From positions 1,488,001 to 1,552,000 of the forward strand of contig OY730171.1 of assembly GCA_963422465.1 (NCBI GenBank): 64,000 nt of DNA, in the 5' to 3' direction. The DNA comes from Lichina pygmaea. Taxonomy: Eukaryota; Ascomycota; Lichinomycetes; Lichinales; Lichinaceae. Under the pieces are notes generated by a model. The model was not told where the DNA came from. It saw only the letters and a program-made list of their open reading frames with translations, and did no database searches. Made by a program: the position numbers and the translations under genes. Below, piece after piece: positions 1 to 13,350 of this stretch (position 1 is the first letter of the stretch; every line of letters begins with the position of its first letter).

Positions 1-61
1 ATGCACAGTATCCCACAATCATACCTTGACCTTGGTCTTTTCCTAGACTTCCAAGAGGCTC

Positions 62-310
62 TCAGTTCTTGATCCTCTCGATCCTCTCCAAGTCTTCTCT
101 TGCTTTCCTCTTGAACCAGCTTCCAAGCTCTTTGATCTGTGCTTGATCACGTCTGATTATGTCAACTTGAATCTTCCCACAAGCACTCTTGACTTCTCCA
201 TACAAGAAGCCCTGTACAAGCTCCATACAAGCTCTGTACAGGCTCTGAACAGACTTCATACTTACAAACTTCACAAGAGCTTCCTCAGCAAAAAGGCCAT
301 CAATAAATTC
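62..310 (-). pseudogene. Possible coding relic, unidentified
   Basis: An open stretch of about 82 codons on the minus strand encodes a basic, helix-prone peptide ending in an alternating Lys/Arg/Glu segment (ARED, ERIERIKN). It has no clear start codon context and begins directly after a stop. Composition looks more protein-like than the surrounding DNA, so a degraded transposon ORF or a lost gene end is possible. No family was recognised. Confidence 0.2.
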
Positions 311-818
311 TCAATTCTAGTTCTTTTCTACCCTGTACCTCTGACTCTGCTCAAAGAAGAAAGATGAGCACTGGTGTGTTCAAAAAAGCTTACTTCTTCA
401 TGTCTTCATCCAGCACTGGTCTGAACTTTGTTAGACATGCTTGACTTTCTTCAATGAAGAGTTGAAGTGTCTGAAAGAGTTAGGTTGTGATTCATACATA
501 CAAGGAGAAGTCAGGACTGGAGGTGGATGTGGACCACACTACTGTACCATGCTTCTCGGTGTGTACCCTTGTACTTGTACTCGTAGGTTGCAGCACGGTG
601 AGCAATAGCTACTCAAAGGTCATGAACCATCCGCCCAAGTTAAAAGATGCAGTCATAACTTATGACTTTTGCTTAGCACTTACGCTACGGCACCGTACTT
701 CCCCAGTACGGAAAATATTAGTCAGCATTCCACTCGTACCTCGTACCACCACATCCCTCTCCACTGCCCCCCTGAGTCGAATTGAATATATACTTGACGC
801 GCCCACAACTCTCTCCAC

Positions 819-844
819 GGACGGTGGGCAGGGTCCCACCGTCC
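819..844. repeat. Perfect 10-bp hairpin next to tRNA-like boxes
   Basis: GGACGGTGGG is followed after six bases by its exact complement CCCACCGTCC. It sits ten bases upstream of the A-box-like word at 855, so it may be the 5' edge of the same element. Confidence 0.6.
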
Positions 845-962
845 TGGCCCAAAGTGGCCTAATGGTCAAAGCACCATTCATGGTCAAAGTACCATCATCA
901 GCTTAGGTAAATCAAAACCCCCTCCGTTCGAGTCCGCCCCTTACACCACCCTCTTGTTTTTT
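845..962 (+). repeat. tRNA-derived, SINE-like segment
   Basis: TGGCCTAATGG at 855-865 fits a Pol III A box of the tRNA-Arg type. CGTTCGAGTCC at 925-935 fits a B box, and a T6 run at 957-962 could end Pol III transcription. Between the boxes an 18-base unit beginning ATGGTCAAAG is present twice in tandem (862-879 and 880-897). The T stem does not pair properly and no matching acceptor stem follows, so this is not a working tRNA gene. A tRNA-derived SINE or decayed tRNA copy is the likeliest reading. Confidence 0.35.
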
Positions 963-965
963 CGA

Positions 966-1007
966 CCTTTTTTGGAGGTCCTTTTTTGGAGGTCCTTCTT
1001 TGGAAGG
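966..1007. repeat. 14-bp tandem repeat, three copies
   Basis: CCTTTTTTGGAGGT occurs twice head to tail (966-979, 980-993), followed by an imperfect third copy (994-1007). It lies just 3' of the tRNA-like segment and could be its tail. Confidence 0.6.
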
Positions 1008-1382
1008 GGCGTATGTATCACACCGTGCACACCATCACAACTACGTCCATCTAGTGTAGTGCATCACACCCTTGTACGTACCAGTACACTCATACAGCAG
1101 AAGCTTCACCAAGAATTCCTCGTACAGTACCTAAGGAGTACGTACGGGGGTGAGAGGGTATACCAAGCCTTGACTCTGTCACCCGACCACTAAAATTCAG
1201 CCCTACGCTCACGTCATGATATTGCTCTCACCTTGATCCTCACTCCAACTAGATAGCCGAGGCAGGACAACAAAGCTCGTACAACCCTCACAGCTCTCAT
1301 TGGCCCATTGTACTCATCTCAAATCCCTTCCTCCCTTCAAAGGCACCTGACCTCATCTATCCGCCAACTGGCCATCGAATAA

Positions 1383-3726
<2,344 letters not shown>

Positions 3727-3795
3727 ATTGAGAATAAGACACTCTGGGCTCGAGACGCACCTGCTGTTCAAATTGATGTCGGTCCAATGAACACG

Positions 3796-5096
3796 TCAGG
3801 CAACCATGGCGATACTGAGATGGATCCATCCGTCCGCGTACGCTGCACTTCGCATGAGCTCTTCGACAGGCGCGTTAAGAGGAGCAATGGCACCATGCAG
3901 AACAGGCCGGGCGAATATGGCCGTCACCCGACTTGGGAAGAGCGATGGCAGAAGATGGTAGAGTGCGGTGCCTAGGGTCTGTGGTTCCCCTGCATATCCG
4001 TCTCAGGGGCCATCCGAGAAAGCTGTGAGGTACGGAATCATACTTACTGGCCGCTAGAGTGGGCGAAACAAGCGATTGTACCACCCGTAGAGTGCCCTGA
4101 ACGGCGTCCGCATCTGATTTGGTGGTCTGGGAAGAAGGCAGGTATATTCTGAGGGGGATGTTGCGCAAGCTTGCGCCAGGCGCATTCAAGAGTTTCTGGT
4201 AAATTGCGTTGTAGGAAGATAGGTCATCTATTCCACGAGACGTGTCAGCAGGTCGCGCTTGGTTACCATCCGCCGGTTCCGATACTGTCTGACGTGTATA
4301 GGGGGCCTCACGATCCTGCACGGCGCTCCATAGACGTGTCGAGTCCTCCTTCGACAAGGACATGATACCCTTGGCGGTGCCGTTTCGAACAAAATCCGCC
4401 TAAACCATACACAGGATCGATCAGTTGACAGATGTCTTGCAGGTGCCACATGAAGTTGTAGAACTCCAGTAAATTAACAACCTCTTTGACACTGTTGACA
4501 AACGCATCATGCATCACCCGCCCTTCAGCATCGAGCCTGACGAGCTGTTCGTCCGGCCAGTCCGTGAAATGCACTTGGAGCTCCCAAGGCAGCCTCTCGC
4601 CCCGGCGGCCTTCGGAGACGACATCGCCACTTCTCTCCTTCGCGGCCGTCTCCGCGCCGAGGCCGACTCGAGGCCGGCTTGCGCGCGGAGCGTCGACGGT
4701 AGCAGGATCATATCCGGCCAGTAAGTCGTACAGCAAGCCCAGCGGATAATGCCAGCGGAGGGGCACGCCCTCGAAGCTGAACCAGCCGTCCTGGCTGCCG
4801 ACGCCGTCCTGGTCGATCAGGAACGCGCCGAAGAAGGCCCGGAGGCGCGGCAGGAGGAACGGGAGATACGACAGCCGGGGATAGCATATCTAGACCATCT
4901 GGCTTGAGTCGGGACTTCGAACAGCGTCGGGCGGCGATGAGTGTGGGGTTGTGGTACGTACAAGGAACGGGTCGGTTTCGTCGTAGGTCCGTGACTCGCT
5001 CGGGCTCAGGCGGATCGAGAGCGGTATCGAGCCCGACCAGATGGCCCGTTGGATGGACGTCGTTGTCGCCGAGGTCGGTGGCATTGGTGTCGGCAT
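3796..5096 (-). CDS. ATG5: Autophagy protein 5 (Atg5)
   Basis: Atg5 is conjugated to Atg12 and, with Atg16, forms the E3-like complex that lipidates Atg8 at the autophagosomal membrane. Four exons can be read. The N terminus has [20 protein letters not shown]. The next exon gives [33 protein letters not shown] and LHFTDWP-like [10 protein letters not shown]. After an intron comes [19 protein letters not shown], and the last exon gives [19 protein letters not shown] and the family-typical end [15 protein letters not shown]. The acceptor lysine for Atg12 is expected in the NSVKEADF-type segment, which spans the second intron (NSVKE/ADF). Start and length (about 300 residues) fit the family. It is divergent from MND1. 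Confidence 0.93.
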
Positions 5097-5628
5097 GAAT
5101 TGGAAGGGTTGGAGAAGCAGATGGATGAGATCTCAAATATTATATGATAGCTGTAAGAATCTACACCGTTGCTCCTGGTTGATGGAGATTATAGATTCGA
5201 GTAGTTAAGCTGGGAGATCTTGTGGTCGGTCTAGAGGACTGGGACGGTCTTTGCAGACACACATACGTTTCATCCCTTTACATTGATTAGAACCGACCTT
5301 TACTCAGATACCTGCACTCGATTGGTACCTAATACTGTCAAGCGTATGGCATTGGATCTATGCTAAGCTGTGACGTACTGTTGGCTCTGAGAACCTCTCT
5401 CGACCTCCTCAACCAGGGTTATCCTCTCCTTCAGCTGCAGCCCCTCAGCGCCGTATTACCCTCATTATCGGATATTCGATTATACTTACACTCGTTGAAC
5501 GCACATCTCCCTTCTCTTATAGCTCTGTTGGATCACTTGGAGTAGACTGGAGCAGGGTCTCGCCTTTGTTAAACATCAATCGAGCCATTGTCCATCCTGA
5601 GACAGGCTGAGCAGCCAAGATCAGGATC
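5097..5628. promoter_or_regulatory. Divergent ATG5/MND1 intergenic region
   Basis: 532 bases separate the ATG5 and MND1 start codons, so both promoters must lie here. No known motif stood out. A short Leu-rich open frame (5360-5545) is noted separately. Confidence 0.6.
5360..5545 (+). other. Short Leu-rich ORF, doubtful
   Basis: 61 codons from ATG, very rich in leucine (for example LLQLQPLSAVLPSLSD) and ending in DHLE. Third codon positions show no clear C/G bias, unlike neighbouring genes. It could be an upstream ORF in the MND1 leader, a final exon of a small gene, or chance. Confidence 0.2.
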
Positions 5629-6337
5629 ATGGTGAGCAGCCTCACCGGCTTTTGCTGGACATATCTGAGGGACATTGGGGTTCCAGGCTCCAAAATCGAA
5701 TACCCAGGCGGCCAAGCAGAAGCTAGTGCTATCGTACTTTCACCAATCCGGGACGGCCCACAATATCAAGGACCTTGAGAAGGCGCTTCCGTCCGTTGCC
5801 TCGATCAACGGCATGCAAGTCAAAGACTACCTGCAGGCACTCTCGGACGAAGGCAAGATCCGAGTGGAGAAGATCGGAAGCGGCAACTGGTACTGGAGCT
5901 TCCTGACAGAAGAAAAGCGGACGAAGGAGAAGTTGCTGGCCGAGCTGAAGCAGGAAAAAGAAAAGGTAGCCAAGGCCACGGCCCAGGTCGAGAGACAGAC
6001 CCAGGAGGCCACCACGGCCAGGGACGAGGATCCCGACGGTGAAGCCGGTCATGATCGCCGAGGCTTGACCCAGACGCAGGAAACGCTCCGGTGCGAGGTC
6101 GACGCCCTGGAGGCCGAGCTTGGCCTGTACAAAGACAATGATCCGATGGAGCTGGGGTGGAAGAAAGAGGAGACGAGGGCCTTGCGGGCCTCGGCCCACC
6201 GGTGGACGGACAACATATATAGCCTCGAAGGATACTACCTGGACATCACCGGGCGAGACTACCAGGCGCTGGCACAGCTCCAACTGATGCTATACGGCTC
6301 CGAATTCCAGGAAGGACAAGGCCTCATCGAACTCTGA
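5629..6337 (+). CDS. MND1: Meiotic nuclear division protein 1 (Mnd1)
   Basis: Mnd1 pairs with Hop2 and stimulates Dmc1/Rad51 strand invasion in meiotic recombination. Exon 1 is only the ATG (5629-5631). A 55-nt intron (5632-5686) follows, and exon 2 gives MAPKSNTQAAKQKLVLSY and so on (217 residues, frame kept). The winged-helix N-terminal domain carries DLEKALPSVASINGMQVKDY and the hallmark DEGKIRVEKIGSGNWYW (about residues 28-70). A coiled coil follows (LLAELKQEKEKVAKATAQVE), and the C-terminal RWTDNIYSLEGYYLDI matches the family. The length is normal. Confidence 0.92.
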
Positions 6338-7340
6338 AGGGCAAGGAAAGAGGACCGCGTCGCTCCGTGTGTTTGTGCGTGTTTGTGTGCGCGTGCGTGC
6401 GCACATTTTATGTGCGCCTTGACCGGGGTTGCTTCCGCTTGCATAGGGCTGCTCTGGCACGCCTCGACCTCGTGGTCGCCTGAAGGCTTGGCAGATGCCG
6501 TGATCTGACCTTCCCGGCTTGGCAACAAAAGCTTGTCTGTTTTGGCATGCGGGCGCGAACGGACGAACAAACGGCATAACCTTCTTGCTCCTACGGAACA
6601 AGTACAAGCGCTGATCTCGAAGAATGTGAAACATGAAAGCTCGACTCGCAACTAAGATGTCGTCTTGCGGGGAGTCGGGGTTGCCATCTTGGCCGCTCAT
6701 GTTCTGACCCAGTCCATGTCATGTTTTTGTTGATCAACTTAGCTTCTCCCAACGCTTTTCTTTCAATAGATGCAGGCTTCTACTGATCAGTTCAAGGCTG
6801 CTCCGTACTTGACAAGGGGCCTGCATGCGCTAGGGTCGGTGAGTGGTGGCAAAGTTCGCTGTTGCGGCCGAGTTGCTAGAAATATCAGCCCCCAGCGGGT
6901 TCTGGTGCAGCTTACCAGCCTCATTCAGCTCGTCTCTCATATTCCGGGTTGATATGCTGGCCCTAGTCAGCACCGCGGCAGCGTGGACTTGGAATATTGC
7001 GAAGTTGTGTGAGGCCTGACGTTGGCCAGCGCCAGCGCCGTAGAGTCCTTCGTACATTCTCGATTACCAGTAGCGGCCGGCCCGTGATATGGACGCGGAA
7101 CACTTGTCCGCTTCGAAGGTTCTCCAGCCGCGGCCAACTCGACGGCAGATCGCCAGTCCCATCCCCACAATGCGCTCCACATTCTCCGCATCTCGCTCCC
7201 TTACGGCCGTCCTCCAGGATGTAACCGGCGATGCGTGATACGACCGGTTTTCCCTCTTACAAAGCATCTTGGCATCGGCATCCTTCCCGTCTAGCAGGCT
7301 TGGCGTCCCCGAGGGCATCTGGCCTGCGTCCGAGCCCGAC
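6338..7340. other. MND1-PALF spacer, no confident gene
   Basis: Holds a GT-rich tract (about 6366-6410), the MND1 3' end and the PALF promoter/leader. A minus-strand frame (6290-6700) starts with an acidic, Pro/Gly-containing peptide (MSGQDGNPDSPQDD) in C/G-ending codons but soon loses coding character. A possible upstream ORF of PALF is listed separately. Confidence 0.5.
7089..7238 (+). other. Possible 49-codon upstream ORF of PALF
   Basis: An ATG-initiated frame of 49 codons ends 102 bases before the PALF start. It is Ser/Arg/Pro-rich and mostly uses C- or G-ending codons, which is unusual for leader sequence here. It might be a regulatory uORF, an unspliced exon, or chance. Confidence 0.25.
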
Positions 7341-9976
7341 ATGGCCCAGACTCAGTCTGGGGTCCAGCTCTATGCATCGTCCGATCGGTCCCAGCCATCT
7401 TCGCCGAGCCGCAATCTCTTCACGCGGTTGCGGTCGCCCTTCATTTCGCGCAACCGGGTGCTCTCGGAGTACTTTGTCAGGCTCGACGAGCCTTACCGTC
7501 ACTACGCACCCGGCGACGCCATCGCAGGTGCCGTCGTGCTGACGGCCTCGAAGCCACTTCGTCTCACCCATCTCGTCGTCTGCTTCCACGGCTTCGTACA
7601 GATCTTCAGGGGTGCCGGTGCCGGCGCGAGGAAGTTGCGCAAGCCCGTCTGCGGCGGCGAGCAAATCGAGGAACGCGACGGAGAACGCTACCTCTCCGTG
7701 TGTCACGATGAAGTTGTTCTGTGCGGCCAGGGTCGGCTCGAGGCCGGCGTCTACGAGTTTCGGTTCGAGTTGGAGGTGACTGGAGATCCGCTGCCCGCCA
7801 GCATCGATGTACGCCGACAAACCCCCCCCCCCCCCCCCCCCCCCCCCCCGCCCCCGCGTCCGGGCGCATCACCCAGCAGGCCTCAACGCACTGACCACAT
7901 GCCTAGTTTGAGCGAGGCACGATCTCCTACAACGTCATCTCGACCCTGACTCGACCAAGCAACGCCACGGCAAGCTGCGAACGCAGACTACGCCTGGTTG
8001 AGACTATCGACGTCGGCCATGTCGATCCACCAAAGCGACAACACATCAGCCTGGCTCCCTCCAATCGCCGGTCCAAAGGTAAAGCTGCCCTCAAGCCGGA
8101 CGCAAGTTCTGCGACGAAAATCGACACTGGCTCTGTGGAGGCGGCGCGCTTGGCCGACGCATTATCGTCTCCGCCATTGGGCTCGACGGGTGAGGCAGCT
8201 GCAGGTGGGTCGATGGCACTGGCGCACCACCCGCCACCGAGCGAGTTCAGCGCCGACAGCAGCCTGAGCGAGACTTCCGCGGGTTTGGGGTCGAGCCGGC
8301 AAGATGCAAGGCCGCCGCCGCAGCCGCAGCCAAATAGCGAGTCGCCCATGGCGAAGTTGTCGCCGGGCGGGAGGTCCGTGACCGCGACGGCGGAGCTGTC
8401 TCGAGGCGGTTGTCTGCCGGGGGACGTCATGTCTGTGAAGATCACGGTCAACCACGTGAAGGCCATCAAGAGTTTTCACGGGATCATCGTGACCTTTTAC
8501 CGTCAGAGCCGAATCGACGTGAGCCCATTGATCGCAAAGGACGGTGCCAGCAGTCAAACCAATGGCTCCGTGCCAAAGGCGAAGTCTGGTCTCGGTGGGC
8601 TGTCGTTCTCCTCGAGCGCTGTCCGGAGATATCGGATGGACCTGTCGCAGACGCTGTTGCCGCTGATCGTCGATCCTCGGACGCTGCAGACGTCGGTACG
8701 TGCCTCGGTCAAGATACCCGACGACGTCTTTCCGACCATCCGCTCCGTTCCATGTGACATCATCGACTTCCGGTACTACATCGAGGTCGTGCTCGACCTC
8801 AAGGGCCGGCTTGCGAGTCAGGACAGCTTCCTGTCGCAGATCGGCATCACGACGAGCACGGCGAACTACAGCTCGCTGAGTACGTCAGCCGTCGACGTAA
8901 ATAGCAACCACGGCGAGATTCCTTCGACGTGGAAGGGAAGCGTCATCGACACCGAACGGCTGCGGCGCGAGAACCGCGTCGTGTCGCGCATGTTCGAGGT
9001 CACTGTGGGCACCAAGGACAGCTCTCGGGGAGCGCCTCGACCACGGTCCGAACGGATCTCCGACTGCTATCCGGCCGCTGAGAACGGTGTCGTGGATGAT
9101 CGTCGGAACGGGCGCATGGACCCTCTGCTCGGTGCAGAGGATGATGCGGCCGATCACCGGCGACCCCGCACACAGGATCGGAGTCCGGTCTTGGAGCACG
9201 CCGCCGCCCGAGCGTCGTCCTCGGCCCGGAGACCCTCGCCTGCGCGTGTGCCGCCACCTGAGACTGACGTCCCAGGGGACGAGAAGACGCGGCTACGACA
9301 AGCAGAGGCACGGCTCCTCCCCAGCCGGCCTCCCGGGATCGACGACGAGACACCGCCGTACCGCTCGCTGGTCATCGGTCCATCCGCTCCGCTCCTACCA
9401 GCCAGCGACGAAGCCGCCGACGACACCGGCCGGGCAGCGGCTGGAGACTGGCTTCCTTCACCCTCGGCTCCTCGCATGGACGCCTTGGCCCCGCCGACGA
9501 CCGGCCCATCCGAGTCTCCACACAACCACAACCACAATCACGCTCCTCTGACAGAAGGCTCCCGGGCATCATCGTCAGAAGACAAACAGGAGCTCGAACG
9601 TCGTCGACTGCAGGCCGAAGCAAGCGCGCCAGACGATCGGATATGTGACGACCAAGTCACCGAAGAAGAGACAGGAGAGGGAAGAGTGGCGCTCGTACAA
9701 CCACCCCCGGCTCCTTCGGCGCCCATGCTGACGGAAGATGATCTCGCCATGCCCACCCACGCCATCGGTTCTTCTTCTTGCTCCTCATTCATCTCTGCTT
9801 CTATACACAACGCCACAGGCAGCAGACAAGGCGTCCCTGCCGCTCCTACCATCCCTGCCATTCCTACCGCTCCTACCGCTCCTACAGCACCCACAATAAG
9901 ATACGAAGTCTACGACCATCAACATCATCAGCGCAACGGCACTCAAGACGATTTGCTACCACCTTACGAGCGATGA
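7341..9976 (+). CDS. PALF: pH-signalling arrestin PalF/Rim8
   Basis: Arrestin-like adaptor that binds the ambient-pH sensor PalH/Rim21 and links it to ESCRT for activation of PacC/Rim101. Two exons (7341-7808, 7907-9976) give 845 residues with the frame kept. The arrestin N domain includes EYFVRLDEPYRHYAPGDAI and RLTHLVVCFHGFVQIF. The second exon opens FERGTISYNVISTLTRP, then RLVETIDVG. The arrestin C domain carries GGCLPGDVMSVKITVNH and PCDIIDFRYYIEVVLDL. The long tail is Ser/Pro-rich and disordered and ends LLPPYER, a PPxY-like site of the kind bound by Rsp5-type ubiquitin ligases. The ATG is the first in frame with a plausible context. VPS20, another part of the pathway, lies at the right end. 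Confidence 0.9.
7822..7849. repeat. C28 run inside the PALF intron
   Basis: 28 consecutive C in the 98-nt PALF intron (7809-7906), between donor GTACGC and acceptor CCTAG. Read as coding it would be polyproline, but the arrestin frame is only continuous if it is spliced out. Confidence 0.9.
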
Positions 9977-11814
9977 CTGGGTTATCTGAGCATTTGGCAA
10001 GGCGTTATTTCCTTCTTCCTTCCTTCCTTCCTTCCTCTCTTTCTTTCTTTCTTTCTTGTGATCTTTGGGCGGCTGTTCTTGGCTTAGCTTTAGCTTGTCT
10101 CCTCTGGACTCTCTGGACGCCCAGGGATGAACGTGGGAGGGTGTCTGTTTTCCTTCACTCTTACCCCCCTCCCCCCCTTTTCCCCCTTTTCCTTTTTTTT
10201 CTTTTCTCATCGTCATATATTCATCTTCATATTCTCATGATCTTCATCCTCATGAGGCGTACCTTTGAGCGCGACTTTGAGCGCAAATCTGAGCGCGACT
10301 TTGAGGCGCTGTTTTGAGCGCGACTTGGATGAAAAAGACAAGACAAGACAACAATCGACGCATGCACGCACGGAGGATTCTTGAGCTGTTACAACGACGG
10401 CAGAAGAGGCCGGGGTCAAAAGGACTAGCGATAACTAATGTTGGAGCTATCTGGTGGAACGGTTTTTAGGGTGGCTGTTTTATAGGTGGATGTTTGCAAG
10501 GGGGCGTGGGGGTAACTTTCGAGCTGGTGGAGTGTTGATCTTTGTCTTTCTGACTGGATATTCAGCATGTTAATGTTTGATCTCTCACGTCATCATCATC
10601 ACTGTCTCGTCTCATTCCCTCATCTGTCTTTTTTGTCCTTGCCGTGTTTCTTTCTGTAAGCCTGTAGACTGTAGTCGTCATCCTCTCGTAGTCCTGTGGC
10701 CTTCTCGAGGTATCCTTCTCGTGGTCTTCTTCTCACGCTAGCCTTCTCCTTCCTGTATGAGATCACTATGCTCTATAATCAGGCATGATTCTTTCGCTTG
10801 AGTCCAATCAAAGTTGTGGTTGAGCTTCAGGAGGTTCATCCCAACGGTAGGCGCCCACGAGGAGGTGATTGTCCGGCACCTACTGCCGCGAGACAGCGTA
10901 CATTTCTGGTCCGAGGCCGGCGGTGGCCGGGGAAATGTGAAGCTTTAAAAGGGTGAGAAGTTTGTCGTCCGGCCCAGTGCGCGCGCCTTGAGGACATTCT
11001 GGTGGCGTTGGGGCGACCCGAGCCAAGATTTAGTGAGGCAAAAAGTTCTACCATACTCATATGACTGGTGGGATAGGGAAGACGAAGACAGGGAGGGAGA
11101 TGGAAAGTTGATGCCAGCAGAAGACTGGGTCGAAAGCGAGGGTGACAATGGGTTTGGTCTGATATTGGAAGCTGAGAACAATGCCGAGATCGGATTCGTT
11201 TGAATGATTGTTCGGCGATGATGCCCGCAGCACCATTTTGTGATAAGATCTATCCATGCCGAGGCCGGGAAAGAGATATTGGGGGGACCCTCCTCTTCCC
11301 CCCCTGGCACGGATGTGCAGTTGCTCCAGCGATCAATTTTCTGGAGCTGGACAACCGTGGAATTTAGGCTGCTTATGCCTAGCCTTGGGCTATTACCGGA
11401 CCTGGAAATTACTGTACTCTCGTACCGCAGCACGACCGGTCGTGATCAATACTTTTGACAAATTACTCGCCTGCTGTAGATAGTACGTACCGTACTGTTG
11501 CGCCGCCGCTGATTTGCGGTTACCAACAGCCAACTCAAATGCGGAGGACTTGAGCAGTCAATACAGAAGGCCTTTCTCTTGTCGAACTCGACAGACTATC
11601 AGTCCTCTGGTCTGGCGCCTTTACAGCTATATCGAGACCTATAGCCCTGGGACTCTGCTCGTCGGTCCTCTCCGGAAAACAGCCCGATCACGTAGCCTAC
11701 CGTACCGTACCGTACCGGTACGGTAATTGCTGAATAGCCCAGCAAAAACAGGGGAGGGCCATCTTGAGATCCTCGGAACAGCTGAAAGACAGCCTTATCT
11801 GGAATCGTACTACG
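9977..11814. other. PALF-SHR3 spacer with simple repeats
   Basis: No gene supported. Simple repeats include TTCC/TTTC tracts (about 10012-10058), pyrimidine-rich DNA (10165-10210) and an imperfect direct repeat around GAGCGCGACTTTGA (10268-10330). Unsupported Ser-rich minus-strand frames cover 10945-11433. GTAC-rich palindromic words begin near 11484 and peak at 11697-11727, next to SHR3. Confidence 0.55.
11708..11725. promoter_or_regulatory. Perfect 18-bp GTAC palindrome upstream of SHR3
   Basis: TACCGTACCGGTACGGTA reads the same on both strands and lies 90 bases before the SHR3 ATG, preceded by two more ACCGT units. Shorter relatives occur elsewhere (22392-22403). It could be a dimeric transcription-factor site; no factor is assigned. 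Confidence 0.4.
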
Positions 11815-12752
11815 ATGGCTGTGAGCAAACAGAGGAAGTCGTTCGCCACGTTTCTGATTTTATGTCGTGAGTTAGTCATTTCCACAACTGATCCTACGAG
11901 CTCTGAAGCTGTACAGATATCTCAGCTTCAGCACCTTTGAAGTACTCCAGCTAACATTCTGCCCCTGCTCTGAGCGCTCAAGCGACAACGTTCTTTCTCG
12001 GTCTGCTGTTCGCGCAGCTCCCTTACGACTACCCAATCCTCTGGAAGGGAGGCACCCCCAGCCCACCGTCGCCTGAAGCCTTCAACACGCTAGAAGCACA
12101 CCTCCGCCAATTGCACTCGTCACCACCTGTCGTACCTCGAATTTTGCATATTGTCGTCGCAGTCGGTTTTCTGGGCTTCTTCATCAAGCTATACAAGCCC
12201 TCAGAATCCAACACCCTTTTCGATGGAGCCAGTCTGTTTTTGTACATGTGCGGCTTGACGGTGTACATCACCAACACCGTGAAAGGGCTGCGGATCGTGC
12301 AGGATGGACTTTACGACGCCGCTGATGGTAATGGCGGCGCCGCACCCGGAGCTGGGTCGTCGATACCTGGCGGTGAACAACAGCTGGAGATCATCGGTAG
12401 GGAAGACTCTTTGAAAGTTCTAGCCGCGAGCAACACCATTCTCGGGCTCGTCCTCGTCGGTATCTTGACCCTGCAGGCAGGTCAATGGTACGCCGAGAGA
12501 AAGGACGAACAGGACATGGAGCTGCGTCAGCACCAAAGAGAAAGTTCAGCCCTCAAGAAAGGGGGCGCAGCATCGAGTGTGGGGAAAGAGACACAGCGCG
12601 AGAGCGTGGAAACGGCACGTGAGAGTGGTGTGGACGAAGTGATCACTGATGACGATGATGATTACGATGATGACGAAGAGGAGGGTGACGACGACGAAGA
12701 AGAAGATGAGGCCGAAATTGAAGTGGACACGAGCGCCAAAAAGAGCCAATGA
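11815..12752 (+). CDS. SHR3: ER packaging chaperone Shr3
   Basis: Membrane chaperone of the endoplasmic reticulum that lets amino-acid permeases fold and enter COPII vesicles. Two exons (11815-11866, 11983-12752) give 273 residues with the frame kept. Family signatures run in order: FATFLILCPTTFFLGLLF (TM1), QLPYDYPILW, ILHIVVAVGFLGFFIKLY (TM2), FDGASLFLYMCGLTVYITN (TM3), GREDSLKVLAASNTILGLVL (TM4) and AGQWYAERKDEQ. The cytosolic tail ends in a very acidic Asp/Glu run (about residues 225-265) and a lysine-containing KKSQ end. The tail is longer and more acidic than in yeast. Confidence 0.92.
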
Positions 12753-13350
12753 GTGGTGATACTGCTTACGGCGCAGATGGAAGGGCTGGGCGTTGGGAAC
12801 GAATGGTAGGAAAGTCAAGGACAACAGTGAAATGGAGAAGACAAGGCTAACTTGCTCCCAAGTTTCTTTGAATAGATTGGGGCGAAAACGATATGGAGCT
12901 GATTCAATATCTCCTAGCCTACTCCGCACTTGAGCTGCCTACAGTAGAGTACCGTACGTACAGTACAGTACGTTTGTAGCTTGTTTTTTATCCTCCTATT
13001 TCTTCAATATTATCAATATGCTTGATATGGCTGTGAGCATGTCTAAGAATGCCAAACAGCTGAAAGGCAGTGTTGAGAGGGAGCCAAAGACGTGCTTTAC
13101 GAGTACTGTGCTGTTGAACATCAACGGCGTCTCATACAAGACTGATATTGAATATCACGTGATTTACTGGTAGCGATACCGAACCGGTACAAGTAACAGC
13201 CACAGCCTCATTTCGTCCAAGCCGTAGGGCTATGCATTATGAGGCGGTGACCGCGGAGGACAAGGCTGGGAGTTATCTTCTTGCCTTTACTCTCGATATT
13301 CGACATGTCATTCCCACATTTTAGGTCATCCTCAACTGCTCCCGATCAGC
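12753..13350. other. SHR3-SNF2 spacer
   Basis: No gene seen. It contains a GTAC cluster (12946-12972) and an E-box palindrome ATCACGTGAT (13154-13163) about 190 bases before the SNF2-gene ATG, where it could act as a bHLH/Cbf1-type site. Confidence 0.5.

Larger units (their letters stand above)
1..1382. other. Gene-free, repeat-bearing left end
   Basis: No gene with a recognisable product was found here. The first 500 bases are lower in GC than the neighbouring genes and read like degraded sequence. The rest holds a hairpin, a tRNA-like A-box/B-box pair, a short tandem repeat and many GTAC-containing words. The last 150 bases or so would serve as the ERCC8 promoter. Open frames in this stretch lack the C/G-ending codon bias of the real genes in the window. 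Confidence 0.6.

Noticed and set aside
845-962. Functional tRNA gene
   Set aside because: A and B boxes are present but the T stem does not pair, the acceptor stem is missing and an internal duplication separates the boxes.
10945-11433. 162-codon Ser-rich minus-strand frame
   Set aside because: Low complexity, no codon bias and no recognisable fold; probably spacer upstream of SHR3.
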